Assembly (NCBI GenBank): GCA_012295275.1
Contig: CM022670.1
Coordinates: 24,431,755 to 24,495,754 of the forward strand
Direction: 5' to 3'
DNA: 64,000 nt
Origin: Chrysomallon squamiferum
Lineage: Eukaryota; Mollusca; Gastropoda; Neomphalida; Peltospiridae
Shown: piece after piece, positions 1 through 12,481 of the stretch
Layout of the letters: every line of letters begins with the position of its first letter
How positions within the stretch are numbered: position 1 is the first letter of the stretch
Notes under the pieces: model-generated
What the model was told of the DNA's origin: nothing
Database searches by the model: none
The model's input: only the letters and a program-made list of their open reading frames with translations
Program-made: the position numbers and the translations under genes

Positions 1-404
1 TTACGAAAATTCCGATTTTCTTAATTAATTTTTTTTTTTGGGGGAGGGGTGATTCTGGTATTGTAGCTGGATTATAGTATGACATTAATTTTGATGTTTC
101 AGTATTAGAAAAAGCCAAAAACCTTTATTATTCAAAACATTAATTTTTAAACCCAGAGAATATATATTTGTGTTGTGTGTGTGAGGTCACAAACATACAC
201 ACACACAGCATAGTTGCACAAACACACATTTTAAAAATGTATATATCATTTTATTCTTAAATACCGATAGTTTTTTTTAACAGACTACCATTCTTTGGTA
301 AGCTTTTCACTATCTTACATAGATTTTGGATATGACACAAAGAATGTTAATATCTGGAGTACTAAATAAAACAAAGCAGCTTTCTTTTGAAATTCTCTTC
401 TTAC

Positions 405-546
405 CTTCATGCGCTATTTCCAGTTTTCCTCCCCATGGCTCATCGTCTGGCTGAACTTTGTACACAAGTTGGAGATCGCTGTGTGAGAACGCCAAGTAGT
501 CTGTGAGACAGACGTTGTACGTCCTGTTAGTCTCTAGCTCTCTAAC
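405..546 (-). CDS. CUB gene exon 5: continuation of second CUB-like unit
   Basis: The open frame VRELETNRTYNVCLTDYLAF runs to KLEIAHEG, with a strong GTAAGA donor at 404-403. The acceptor is either ttaag before 546 or gttagag before 539, depending on which exon 4 donor is used. Further exons must lie left of the window. Confidence 0.65.
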
Positions 547-1081
547 CTTAACAAACCAAACAAAACCATACACTGAAGCTTTTTAAACAAACCGTCAGTG
601 TAGAGCTAGAACTTCAAAACGAGCTGATACAATGTGAAACGAGTGTTTTATTTATTTATTTATTTATTTATCTTTTTAATATAATTTTAAATTCTGATTA
701 TTTTGTATTTCCAGTCCGTTATAATAGCAACTCTGCTTAAATAGAAAAAAATATTATTTATATTACTTTATAACATGTGTTTTACTAAAACATTCTGTGA
801 TATTTAACAAAATTTCGTTTTTCATTTGTTGTTTTCCTCAGCTTATTTCTTATAAAAAGAAAAAAAGGCCCGTTTTCAAGTTGAAAAAAATAATAAAATA
901 ATAATAATAATCATAAAAAAATAAAATAAATCAAAAATTAAAATATACAAAAAAACATAAAACAAAAGTAATATTAACAACAATTAAATTATTTAGACCA
1001 TATAAAAAATATAAATAAATATATATATTAAAAATAAAAGTAACAGTAATAATAACTCTAACAACAACAACAACAATAACA

Positions 1082-1140
<59 letters not shown>

Positions 1141-4100
1141 GAATAAGAATAAGAATAAGAATAAGAATACAGAACTTTATCTGTAATTAAAAGGTACTTA
1201 AATTAACCTACTACAATAGGAGTGTGACTGCAGAATGGAAGATTGTTGATCTCTTGTGCTAAACGGACAATCGTCAACGCATTGGCTGAGGGCAGAAACC
1301 AGTGACACTCCAAGCCTACAGGCGGTGGATGAGGAAAATTTGGCAGCTCTATCTGGCCTGGATGGGTGATGTTGATGTCACATATTCCTGGAACAACAAA
1401 GGAAATGTTATTATTATGTATCCCGAGAATTATTAGTTAAATTAGAAAACGATCAGTAACAACCAGAGCGATCAGGACATTTCAGACAAATAAGATGAAA
1501 TATACTAAATATAAGTTAAAATGAAATAAAATAAATTAAAATGTTCTAGTAGTAGTAGTAGTAGTAGTAATAATAATAATAATAATAATAACAATAATAA
1601 AATTGAGCTGGCTAAGTCATACCTGAATACGCCAAAGTACATAAGAAGTAATTTAATAAATAATGTGTACACGATTTTAAAAAACCCTCAAAATGTAGCC
1701 CTAAAACTAACAGGTGCAAATAAGTGTCATTAACGTGTATCCAACTAAAACTGACCGGTATAGTTGAGTCGAAATCCTCGCCTCTGATTTTGATCGTCTG
1801 ACACAAACGTGATGACGACTCTGTTGGTGATAGAATTCACTGGAGCAAGAAAACTTTTTTCCCCACAACCCTCGAACAGCGAGCGATTGGAGTCTGTAAT
1901 CTGTTATAACAGAAACAAATACTCTCTTTATTTATCTGTGTTCAGTGAATGCGAGCTTGTTATTTTCATATGCACTACAAAAAAGTATATTTTACTGTAC
2001 TGAAAGAGATCTACTACAGCTGGAAGGTTATTATACACAGGCAAACAATTATAGGCTGTGATACGGTTCTTTAGTCATCGCTCAATGTTTGTGTGTTAAT
2101 ATAGGTGTTTAAAAAAATGTGTTTGCTCATATTAACGAATAAACAATAATTATGAACTATTCAGTATTAAGGCTGTGACTGAATATGTGGGAAAGAAATG
2201 AAATTAAAGATATGGTACGCCTGCTGAAATCATATATTATTATTATTATTATTATTATTATTGTCTATGTAAATGCAAATGATTCTATCTAAAAGTTTTG
2301 TTAGTTTTAATTTAGTTTATTATGACAAACTGAATGAACATATGCTATTATATTATATGGACAATCTTTTTATAAAAATGCACATATGCAGAACCATATA
2401 GTAGTGATGCTAGTTCCATCTGGCAAAACGTTTTATCATTTTATTTTTATGAATTATATTCACACATACACGGACAGAGATACTAGCGAACTGTACAGCA
2501 TCTGTTACCTCATTTAGTCCTATTCTCATAATTAAAAATACAGCTTTGAAATATATATATATATATATACATACATACACACACACGCATACGCCAGATT
2601 AACTTTATTTCTAATTTTTCTGTTTAGTAAGGAATCATTTGGTTTTAACCTATAAACCTATTCTGTAAAGAACATGCTGGTAAAGGTTTAAAACAACATG
2701 AATGTGACGTAAAATTATTTTAATAATCTCTTCAAATTAAAATGGTTCTTACAGATACGCTGTCAAATTCACAATTTGTTTTCCCGTCAGATCCGCTGTT
2801 TTCTTTGAATCCTTCTTCAATGTCAAATATGTCAAAGGTCAGACGTATTTTATTTCCGCTCCCCACTCTGATAAGCCATGTGCAGTTTTGGTTATTTGGG
2901 TAAACACTTTTGTTAAATCCAGGACTTACTATGCTTCCCGTCCATTCAGTCAAAACAATCGGCTGATCGCCAAATTCACAGTCAGCCAACGCAGATGCTA
3001 GTAAAGAATAAAAAAAAAAGAGAGAAAAATTTAATTAAAGTGAACGATAAATAAAATGTCTAAAAATCTTAAATCTTGCAGTTCAGATCTGTCATCGTGT
3101 GTTTTACTGACTGTTTTGCAAAGATTTGTCGTTCTGTTGCTAGTGGAATGATTAAAAAGGTTATAAAAGTTATGTAAAACTATCTATCTCTGTTAACTTT
3201 CAAATCAACAGATTTGTTTTTCTCATTCATTACACACCTCGTCGAGCTTATGTTTAGGTTGATTCGCTAAGTTTTTAACAAGCGACAAAGAGCTTCGACA
3301 TCTTTGTATTTGAACTAGAAGCAGAATAAGAGATCATTGCTAAGAACGTGCAGATATAAACTGAAAGATTTCAAAAAAGTATAATCAGAAACAATTAGAA
3401 ATAGTCAGTGTAGAATGTTTGTCAAACGTACGTTAATTTGAGATGGTTGGCATTCCAGCCAGTAACACACGACTGATTTGTAAAATGAATCTTTTCTTTC
3501 ATGTTTTTACATTTACATAGCATGAAAAATACAGACAATAAACAAATAATAAACAAAAATTAACATCTTTACAAATGTGTACTCTGTATTATATATATAT
3601 AATTGTTTTGTTTTTTATTATTTGTTTATTGTCTTTATTTTTCTTGCTGTGTAAATGTAAAAATATGAAAGAAAAGATTCACTTATATATATATATATAT
3701 ATAAAAAAAATAAATAAAACAAATATATGAGAAAAGAAAAGAAATAAGAAAAACGAAAGAAAAAAGAAAAGAAATAAGAAAAACGAAAGAAAAAAGAAGA
3801 TAAATAAGTACTAGTAAAAATACAAATTTAAAAACAAAAATAACAACAATGACAAAGTAGTGGGACACGCAAAAAAGTAACAGAGTAAGAAATGTTTTCA
3901 CTGTCCTCATTACATTCAAATGACTTAAGTGCGAAATGTAAGGAAAAGCTTAGATTCAGTGTTAAACATGTCACTGACTTGCAATATTAATTCACATGAA
4001 AGCGACGCGACGTAGAGTCTATCCTAAACTGTGACAGAATTACCTTAAAATTCTTTTTCACATTTGTTTAATGCGACTTATAATCAACCTTGAATAAGGA

Positions 4101-4667
4101 GGTGGGCCAACAAGAAAAGGTCATAGGCTGTGCACTAAAGAAAAAACTTTACTTTTAATGAATTTTGCTAATAGTCAAGTGATGTCGAGAACGCCTTTGT
4201 TTGCTGTTGTAATGAGTAAAGAGATATTGGAAAAAAACAAGAAAAGAAAATCTTCCAAACATCTGTACAAATGTGTAAATAACACAGGACTACGACAGAT
4301 ATATCAAAACTTCTTTAAAATTTTTGGAAAGGTTCATAGTATTATAAACGACAGCCGTTGGTTGCTCTTTCATTTGTTCATTAAAGAAGGAATGATGCCA
4401 TATAATAACGGGTTACAAATATTATATAACCCTGAACTGAAATTATTTTGCTTTAATTTCACCTTATATTCGAATTTGATATTTACACGTTTTGTTTTTA
4501 TATGAATATAGATCATCTTGCTGAAGATTTGAAAAATGAATTAAAACTGATACCAGTTCTCGGTGGATGTTATTTTTCACGAGATTGCAAGGGAAAACTG
4601 ATATGAATTCAAACTTTATATATCTCTTTCAAAATCAAAAGTTAAAGTTTTATATTAATATGTCCAC

Positions 4668-4737
<70 letters not shown>

Positions 4738-4950
4738 TAAAAAAAAAAATAATAAAAAAAAATAAAAAAATAAAATAAAATGAAATAAAAAAAAAATAAA
4801 GAAAAACGAAACAGTTAAAAGCAAAAAAGCAACAACTGAAGAAAAAGGACTTACATGATGAATATAAACAACAAATTCTCACAAAAGAAAAACAAACAAC
4901 AAACCTGTAACTGTTATTAACAGCAAAATACGAAACGTCACTCTTGTCAT
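405..4950 (-). CDS. Secreted CUB-domain protein, 5' five coding exons (3' end beyond window)
   Basis: Spliced minus-strand gene with exons 4950-4905, 2997-2753, 1900-1756, 1387-1208 and about 546-405. All junctions have AG/GT signals and compatible phases. The protein opens with a hydrophobic signal peptide (residues 1-20, MTRVTFRILLLITVTASALA) and probable cleavage before DC. A CUB domain follows (about 22-145) with the expected four cysteines (contexts ADC, QNC, TNC, EGC), the G-SIVSPGF-YP-C-W core and a closing RGFRLNYT strand. Exons 4-5 encode a second, more degenerate CUB-like unit (CDINITHPGQIELPNFP..LECHWFL). CUB domains are extracellular interaction modules, so the product is probably secreted or is the ectodomain of a larger protein. 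No enzyme domain is visible, because the gene leaves the window on the left. The junction between exons 4 and 5 is the least certain. Confidence 0.8.
1081..1165. repeat. (TAA)n followed by (GAATAA)n
   Basis: About 60 bp of uninterrupted TAA repeats passes into four to five GAATAA units. It lies in the intron between CUB exons 4 and 5. Confidence 0.9.
1208..1387 (-). CDS. CUB gene exon 4: second, divergent CUB-like unit
   Basis: 180-bp exon after acceptor ttgttccag. It joins in phase to exon 3 (GGA at the junction) and reads ICDINITHPGQIELPNFP, then ECHWFLP and NNLPFCSHTPIVV. The G-I-LPNFP and C-W spacing resembles a CUB domain, but conservation is weak. Two GT donors a few bases apart are possible at the 3' end. 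Confidence 0.7.
1756..1900 (-). CDS. CUB gene exon 3: second half of CUB1
   Basis: 145-bp exon, phase 0 in and phase 1 out, with acceptor ataacag and donor GTCAGT. It reads ITDSNRSLFEGCGEKSFL through VVITFVSDD to RGFRLNYT, the usual distal half of a CUB domain with its last cysteine. The open frame annotated from the ATG at 1806 is a different, spurious frame. Confidence 0.82.
2753..2997 (-). CDS. CUB gene exon 2: end of signal peptide and first half of CUB1
   Basis: The AG acceptor at 2999-2998 and GT donor at 2752-2751 give 245 bp, which with exon 1 makes 97 whole codons. It encodes the signal cleavage region and CUB strands, including TGSIVSPGF, NCTWLIRV and TFDIFDIEE, and ends in CEFDSVSV. 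Confidence 0.85.
3487..3680. repeat. Fold-back (hairpin) element in intron 1 of the CUB gene
   Basis: Bases 3487-3558 and 3606-3680 are near-perfect reverse complements. Both read GAATCTTTTCTTTCAT from their outer end and finish in an AATAAACAAATAAT-type inner end. The loop of about 48 bp contains a TA run. The arms are about 72-75 bp, with only a few mismatches and a two-base indel. It looks like a fold-back MITE or a recent inverted duplication. Confidence 0.8.
4667..4735. repeat. (TAA)n then A-rich tract
   Basis: A TAA run is followed by long A-tracts with occasional T up to about 4800. It produces spurious poly-Tyr/poly-Ile frames on the minus strand. Confidence 0.9.
4905..4950 (-). CDS. 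CUB gene coding exon 1: start codon and signal peptide
   Basis: The ATG at 4950 encodes 15 residues, MTRVTFRILLLITVT, then one base of the next codon before a GT donor at 4904-4903. The upstream ATG at 4955 is followed at once by a stop, so 4950 is the start. The hydrophobic core fits a signal peptide that finishes in the next exon (A-S-A-L-A). Confidence 0.75.
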
Positions 4951-4971
4951 TGCATTTAGACCAAAAGCTAG

Positions 4972-5003
<32 letters not shown>

Positions 5004-5281
5004 ATAAAATAAAATAACATTTTAAAAAATTAACATTCGATAGTATCAGGAATAGAAAGTTATTACAGAGAAAACTAAAAAAAAAATTAATATAAAAAGA
5101 TAATTATAATTAAATATTTTGCTGCTGTTACCGAAAGCAGACTTTTGCAACCGATGTTAAACATGGAGGCTTTGACTGAAAAGTCTGCTTTGGAGAGAAA
5201 TATTTGTTTCTCAGCTGACACTCGGTTGTCATTTAATTGTAATAAAACATATTTTAGTTTCATATCATTTTAATCTTTACA

Positions 5282-5314
5282 AACCGTTACTGTGTATATA
5301 TACACAGTACGGTT
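5282..5314. repeat. Near-perfect 33-bp palindrome
   Basis: AACCGT-TACTGTGTATATATACACAGTA-CGGTT reads the same on both strands apart from a one-base offset. It could extrude as a cruciform. No known site is recognised in it. Confidence 0.7.
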
Positions 5315-5686
5315 ATATATATAAAACATTTGATATAGTAAGAGACAACCAGAAGCTGATTATAATGTGACCATATAAATTTGTCAGTACTTTGTTTACA
5401 GTAATACCCCGGACGAAAGTAACTGATGCTGTGTTGACTTTATAGCCCACACAGCCAAACAGGTAGAACATTACTGAAATTCCTTGTACATAGATGGAAT
5501 TAATTATACTGTATTTACTGCTTTATTTTAGAGCAGAAACAATGTATTAATTTATGGATATTTCAATATTTCTAACATAAATTTATAATTAATATAATAT
5601 AACATATCTTTTTTTTTTTCAAAATAAAACAAAAACAAAACAACAATAATAGTATACAACGCTTATTAGAAATAAAGTAATTAAAA

Positions 5687-5687
<1 letters not shown>

Positions 5688-5721
<34 letters not shown>
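5688..5721. repeat. (CA)n microsatellite
   Basis: CA repeats between the CUB gene's first coding exon and its probable promoter. Confidence 0.85.
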
Positions 5722-5724
<3 letters not shown>

Positions 5725-6254
5725 TTATTTTGTTCCCAACACAAATATATGAAGTTATTAAATAGTTAAATATAAATAATGATTACTACAGAATGAAACG
5801 TTTGACATAAATGGAATAGTTTTAATAATTATTTCAGTGAAAACGTTACTAATATAAATAAATATATCAGTAAGTAATATTTAGGTGAATTTTTTTATTA
5901 AAAAAAAAAACATTATTAAAAAAGTCATGTCAGTCACTCTAAACATAACTTTAAATGTGTAGTTTATATTTATTTATATTTAAAAAAAAAATAATAAACA
6001 AACAAACAAAACAACAAACAAACAAACAAACAAACAACAACGTTCATCATTTAACGAAAACATTGTAAAAATTATATTAATATTTTCCAACGAGCAGCAT
6101 CAACAAACTTCGTAATAAGACCCACACAACATTCTACTATTATTTTGTCTTTTATAAAAAAAATTATAACCCCCCAAAAAAAACAGCCACCCCCCCTCAA
6201 AAAAAAAAACAAACAAACAAACAAAACATTGTCCGTTAGGCATGTTACACTTAC

Positions 6255-6428
6255 TTGATTTAATCTTTGTATTATCTTTCGTTTCGGTTTTTCCCTCAAC
6301 ATTCACAAAGGCTGCTAATATTCGTGATCCGTGAACATACAGTCGTGAAGGTAGCTGTTACTTGAACGTATGAAAAACGTCCACTGTTTGTCTTCTACCC
6401 GCAAAGACGGAATTCGCTCGTCGTCCAA
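6255..6428 (-). other. Probable non-coding first exon of the CUB gene
   Basis: The minus strand has a consensus donor, AA|GTAAGT, at 6254-6249. It ends a locally CpG-richer stretch without a convincing coding frame, 1.3 kb upstream of the signal-peptide exon on the same strand. A TATA-like ATTTAAAA lies at 6462-6455, which would put transcription start near 6428. This is inference from signals only. Confidence 0.35.
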
Positions 6429-6520
6429 TTAGACTGTATTGACGCTTGGCGGGGTTTTAAATCGTTTGCCGAAAGCTTCTCTCAAGATGTCTTATAAACA
6501 GATAAAACCCAGTGTTACGA
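6429..6520 (-). promoter_or_regulatory. Candidate promoter of the CUB gene
   Basis: The region has a TATA-like ATTTAAAA on the minus strand at 6462-6455 and raised CpG frequency compared with its surroundings, directly upstream of the putative first exon. A TAATTGGAC motif just downstream is an ATTGG (inverted CCAAT) match. Confidence 0.25.
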
Positions 6521-6599
6521 ACAAAAGCTTTTTTTTTTAAAAATTAATATTACTTTATGTATGTATTTGTGAGTGCGCATTCTTCAGCGTTTATGTATT

Positions 6600-7320
6600 A
6601 TTTGTTTAACCGTACAAATATCTTTTTTTTTTTTGTTTGTTAATTAATTAATTAATTCTGTTCATTTTAATTCTCAGTTTTATTTATTTTATATTAATCA
6701 TTTTTAGTTTATTATTGCTTATGAAACTAAAAACAGAGGAATAACAACAACAGCTACAAATAACAGAATCATAACAAAACAAGAGCAAATCCCAAAACAT
6801 ATTTTGTAATAAATCACGACACAAATCATCACAAAAAAACATGTTTCAAAAATTCAGAACAAATACCATAGGCCAAAGGAAGGGACCCACTCACTAGTAA
6901 ATAAAAAAAATAATAAAGTATAGTACATTTTTCCTTCAATATATATATATATTAATTTTAAAAATTTTCATTCCCTCGGCCTCTTCACGTTTTCATCAAC
7001 CAATTAAATTTTGCATCTGTGTGACTCACCGAGTCACGGCGTACTTTGTGAAATTGCTAGAGGTTTTTCAGTGACACAGGTTTGTCGAAACCGCGCTCGT
7101 AATGGGTTAGCATTCTTTTGGATGTTCGTCTTCAAACACTTCTCAGTGTTGATGCGACTGTGTTAGATGACGTTAATGCTGTTGGTTGCGGGGTACGTGG
7201 TCAAACAAGAAACTGGTAGATGACGTTTGTTAGGAAACTTGTTGCTGAATGTTTTTATGCGAGGCTGAAGTAGCAATAGTACTACACAGGAAGAAGATAA
7301 CTAATGTTAGCATGAACAAG
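6600..7320. other. No gene recognised; CpG-richer stretch at 7.0-7.2 kb
   Basis: The stretch is AT-rich apart from about 7020-7220, which has more CpG and a small imperfect palindrome, GTGACTCACCGAGTCAC. No coding frame or splice structure is convincing. Confidence 0.4.
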
Positions 7321-7321
7321 A

Positions 7322-7448
<127 letters not shown>

Positions 7449-7691
7449 TCTATCTATCGATCTATCTATATTTATACATTTCGTATTAACAAAATACGAA
7501 GACTACATAAATTTCTATATTTTTGTGATGGAACAGTATTTACTTTGATAAATTACCTCTTTAGTGTTTTATTGCTGGTTTGGGTCTTGTCAGTTTTATT
7601 CGGCTCACGTCGAATGGCAGATCCTTGCTTTTAATCTTCTCATAAAATTCATAGCTTAAAACTGTAACCAGTTATTCCCTATGTACATAAA

Positions 7692-7692
7692 T

Positions 7693-7746
<54 letters not shown>
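7692..7746. repeat. (CA)n microsatellite
   Basis: Uninterrupted CA run of about 53 bp. Confidence 0.95.
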
Positions 7747-7749
<3 letters not shown>

Positions 7750-9010
7750 CATGCACACACACAGCCAAAATTCAATTAATAAAATGACCTTAATATAATA
7801 AACACCTTAACATAACACAGTACGGCATAATAATAGAATATATATTAAATAAACAGAAAAGAAGAATTAGATACAGATATAGATCATCTTCCCACTACCG
7901 GATAATCTTTCTTAAAACAACCCACCATTACGTCTTCAGAATGAATCACTGAGATTTTTAAAAGTCTTAGATATTCAAAATGACCTCTAATGAGAGTATT
8001 TATACAAACAGTACTGATACTGTTTAAATGGTTTATCAACACTAACTCGTCCATAGCTTGAACACAGAAGAATTTAAGAAGGCGCACTGGGAAAAGACTA
8101 TCTGAAGTAGAATATCCATTTTACTCCATCAATGTAACTGATATTTCAAAACCAAAAAAAAAAAAAATAATAATAATAATACACAAATATAATTGTGTTT
8201 ATATGTGGTTAAAGACAAGACAGTGAATCACTGCCGATGCGGTACAGGTTATTCTTTTTTCAATTAGCAGCAAAGAATTTTTCCATATCCACCTTCCCAT
8301 ACACAGAAAAAAATATATATACCACGATCTTTGACAAAACAATTAGTTACAGTTCGAATTATTTTTAAGCACCTTAGAAATTATATTTATTATTATTGTT
8401 ATTTTTTAAATTAGTTTTATTATGAATATATACCCACGCACTGCCTTCGCCATCCTGTATACTGAAATTACTGATCCGTCCTTGTAAAATGTTATAGATG
8501 TAAAACGTATATTACATTAAATGTGACTTTAAACACACTGGATTCACTAATGTTGTTACAAATTTATCAAAACAGTAATTCAGTTGAAACCTAATTACGT
8601 AATCGAAGTTTCAAACTACAAAATGGCTGATGTTCTAAACAGAAAGATTTCAGTAAACTGCTTCTTTCTAATTCATGTGGATTTACTGCGTAGGAAGAGA
8701 AGAATAAAACGAAATTCAAAATTCAGATATTTTTTTTTTTATTAAACTGCAGGTGCAATCTGGCGTCTACTCATTCTTTTCATTTCTAAGTGTCACCCGC
8801 AGAGATTACAAGAGCGTCGACAGAGAACGGGTAAACACGTGTGTTTGCTTCGCGCCTTTCGCCTTTACAGGCTCAGTCATCACAAAATATCAATGTTTGC
8901 TACAACGCGATACGCCAACAATGATCTGGACACTTGTTATTCTGCTGTCAAATTAACTCAGCTGCAAATGCTGCATCTCACCTTCATTTGCTTCACTATC
9001 TTGACAGGTT
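7750..9010. other. Intergenic, nothing recognised
   Basis: AT-rich sequence with short frames only. The 8.75-8.9 kb part is somewhat richer in CpG but shows no family I can name. Confidence 0.4.
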
Positions 9011-9015
9011 TAAGA

Positions 9016-9145
9016 GTCGGTTGTGGTGAAGTGGTTAGTCACCGATCTGAGACGCGACTGCTTGCAGGATCGACTCTCTTCGTTTCTTATGGCGAGCTAT
9101 TACACACACCAACCCGTGCCTCAAATCTGATTTAGCAAAAGCTGT
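9016..9145 (+). repeat. tRNA-derived SINE head (fragment)
   Basis: There is an RNA polymerase III A-box-like TGGTGAAGTGG at about 9023-9033 and a B-box-like GGATCGACTCT about 34 bp later (9067-9077), in GAGTCGGTTGTGGTGAAGTG..GCTTGCAGGATCGACTC. Spacing and wording are those of a tRNA-derived SINE promoter, but the sequence does not fold as a functional tRNA gene. The 3' limit is uncertain. Confidence 0.55.
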
Positions 9146-9499
9146 AAAATACCTCATATGTTTTGAACTGTCAATGGGAAGGTACATTTAAATATTCCGT
9201 ACTGCTAACTGAAAATACATAAGCCTCATTCTGTTCATCTTTCAGTACGCTTCCGTAACAACTTAAGAGTTGGAAGTGCTTTTTATAATTTATTATCGTG
9301 TGTATATGTTTAGGTTTTTAACATTTAATTTACTTAAAGCAGTGAACATGAAACACTTTTGATTCTGTTTGTTGTCGGAAAACTTGGCAAAGTTATTGCG
9401 ATGGTAATGAAACTTGGCGGAAACCATTAAACGTATTTACTTCCAGATCCTGTGATCGGCGGAAAGGAGTGGTATTTGACGATAACAATAACGAGATAA

Positions 9500-11056
9500 A
9501 AAAAAAAAAAAAAAAAAAACTGCCGTGTAATGGAATGACGGAATGAAAATTTAGATAGAAACGCTGACTCTCCTCTTTTCAGTTCACCATAATTCACTTT
9601 ATTATTGTTTTCATTTGTTTAATCTCCCCCAAAGGAACTAAATAAATATTTTGTACTATTTTTTATTTGACAAATTATCTCAGTATAAAAAAAGTTCATT
9701 ACTTGTTCATAACAAACACATCATAATCGCTCATTCTTACAGAGGTACCATTAGAGAAGAATAATTTAATTATATACATGTGTACCTGCGTAAGTGTGTG
9801 TCTGTGTGTGATAAAGAAGGATGGAAGGAGAAAGAGAGAGAAAGACGAAGAGGCAGATATAATCGAATACAAAATTCTGTTCAGACTGAGTCGTGTTTAA
9901 AAACCGTGCGGACTGTTTCATCTACTTTATTTACATTACGTGGGATACAATAGATCCTGTAAACAACTGGGACAGAAAAAACAAAATTTTCCGAATTCTA
10001 GCAAGTTGTGAAGTAATTAAGGTGTTGGAATTTGGTTTCCCTGACAACGCCATTTTTCTTTATTGACAGCGAAACATGTAAGATGTGTGAAAGTGAAGAT
10101 GAAGTGTCTTATTTTCTCTGTTGTAAACCAGTAAGGTGTAGGCTGCTAGAAACCAGACAAAAGTTTATACGCTGCGGTGGAAGAAACGCACGCACGTGTA
10201 TGTTTATGACTGTGTGAAGAATAAAATACCGCGCATGACAATTTGTTTCATTAATGTATTTGTTTTTATGAACAGGGGGAGGGGAAGAAAGAAGAATAAG
10301 AAGAAACAAACTCATCCCTATAAAAAAAAAAAAACGAGAAAAGTTTAAGAGTATTTGTTTTTATACACATATATTTTCTCTGAGGATTTACAATATAAAT
10401 ATATGTGTCTGTGTATTGGTGAAAGTGTTTCAAAGTTTGCTATAACATACCATATTTCAGGAAGTAATTCAAAAATAATATATCTATATAGTGTTACCTA
10501 TTTATATCATGTTTAATTAAAAAAAAAAAAAAAAAAAAAAAAATTCAACAACAAAATAAAAGGAAACAAAAATAACGAAATAAACTTTGGACATTTAACA
10601 GATATTTACATCTTAATTATTATGCATATATCCACAGATAAACACACGTATACATTATCTACCAAAAGAAACCGTCTACAAAAATAAACAATAAATTTAC
10701 TTATTATATACGTTGTATAGGAAAATTGACGCTGTTGTTTTTTTGTGTCTACATATACCCTGATATCTTCCATCCGCGTAAGCTAAACATGTCAGACTAG
10801 ATAGATGACAAATGCAATGTTATGTGTGTGTGTGTGCGCGTGTATCTGTTTGTGAGAATGTCAGTGTGTAATAAATTGTTAAGGTATGAAAAAAATAAAA
10901 TAAAGCAAACTAATAAAAAAAAGAAGATAAATGAACAGATAAAAATGGATGAAACGTCAAAAGATCTTTAAAACGAAACCAAGAATTAACGGGAATAACA
11001 ACAACAAAACAATATATATATATAAACATAGCATGTATATATGCATGTATATATGC

Positions 11057-11107
<51 letters not shown>

Positions 11108-11682
11108 AATAAAAGAATCTCACCAAATTCAAAACAACCAACTTTAGTCAACGAAATCAAACACATACACTCACACGCATGCATATATACATGCCATGTT
11201 TTGACTTTGTAAACATTCAATTATAAAGAAATAATACAGAATGAAATTAAATAAATAGTAAGTAAAAAAGTAAATAAATAAGTAATTAAGAGAGTAAATA
11301 AATAAATCAGTAAATACAAAGTAAGTCTGAGAGTTAGTAAATAGATAAAAAGAAAGGTAAGAAAATAAAAAATAAATAATAAGTAAATAAACAAACGAAA
11401 CGAAACCAGTTACAATGAAAACAAAACAAATTAAATAATGTAACAGGTCTGTTTAAGTGCAAGAAATTAAGACAAACACAACCATAATAATTTCATAAAT
11501 TTATTATTCTCTTCTGTGATGACATCTTAAAGTTGTATTTCATGCGTGACAGAGTATTTAAATGTCTTCTATAATTAACTTGATCTCCAGGAAATTAAAT
11601 ATAAATAATTAATGAAGTGGATTGTAAATTTTAGAAAAAAGTACACATTTAAAATAAAACAAAAACATCTTCTTGCATACTG

Positions 11683-11716
<34 letters not shown>

Positions 11717-12020
11717 TTTTGAAACATTAATTTTTAATTAAAGTTGAAAATGTAGAATGTAATATTTTCATTGGTTTAACTATAATTATCATTGATGATA
11801 AATGAAGTATATATATATATATATTTTTTTTTTTCTTGTAACTTTAACTGAAAACTCAGGGATTAATGTTCTGGAGAGTTACAGTCGTTTCCACCTAAAT
11901 GAAACAAAGATTCTTCGTTTCTCCAAATGAATAACATAAAAATCGTTCATGAAATGACTTATCAAGGAATTATAGTTTGCACCTATACAAACGATTTATA
12001 AAAACGTAAATACAAATATG
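9500..12020. other. Intergenic with microsatellites, no gene recognised
   Basis: Holds poly-A at 9500-9519 and 10520-10542, a (TA)n(CA)n tract at 11056-11103 and a (TAA)n at 11688-11715. An exon-like piece at about 10068-10127 (CKMCESEDEVSYFLCCKP between cag and GTAAGG) has a C-x2-C..CC pattern but no support. Confidence 0.4.
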
Positions 12021-12299
12021 ATTTATGTATGAAAAATTGTACCGATGAGGTTCACATGTTCACAGTAGCATCAAATTTTAAAATAAGTTTCAAATGTTGT
12101 TGTTGTTGTTGTTGTTATTACTATTATTATTATTATTATTTGTACTTATTTATACTTTTAGTAATTTTGACGAAATTGGAGGGATTAAAACAACAAGAAC
12201 AACAACAACAACATAAAATCAGAGTGTTGTTGTTCGAGCACCGTTCTTCCTTAACGGATCTCCAACATTTACGGAGGAAAATTCAGAGGAAGATAAAAG

Positions 12300-12481
12300 A
12301 TGGCGATTCCAGTCGGTAGCTATTTTTGGCTTGCGAATTCGTTTGCTGTTTTTGTTTTTTATTTTGCAGTATTTTTTTTGAAATGCGCACCGCAGTTTTT
12401 GTCGGAACTATATTTAATCGGTAAATTAAGAAAACTGCTTAAGGGATCCAAAATGTCATCTGTGTTTGATGTTCCAAAGAG
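12300..12481 (+). CDS. SRD5A3: SRD5A3 exon 1
   Basis: Start codon and first membrane segment (FAVFVFYFAVFFLKC), then SSVFDVPK. It ends in AG of an Arg codon before GTAAAC (phase 2). Confidence 0.92.

Noticed and set aside
4158-4505. 115-codon plus-strand frame
   Set aside because: AT-rich codons, no domain, no splice context, and it lies in an intron of the CUB gene on the other strand.
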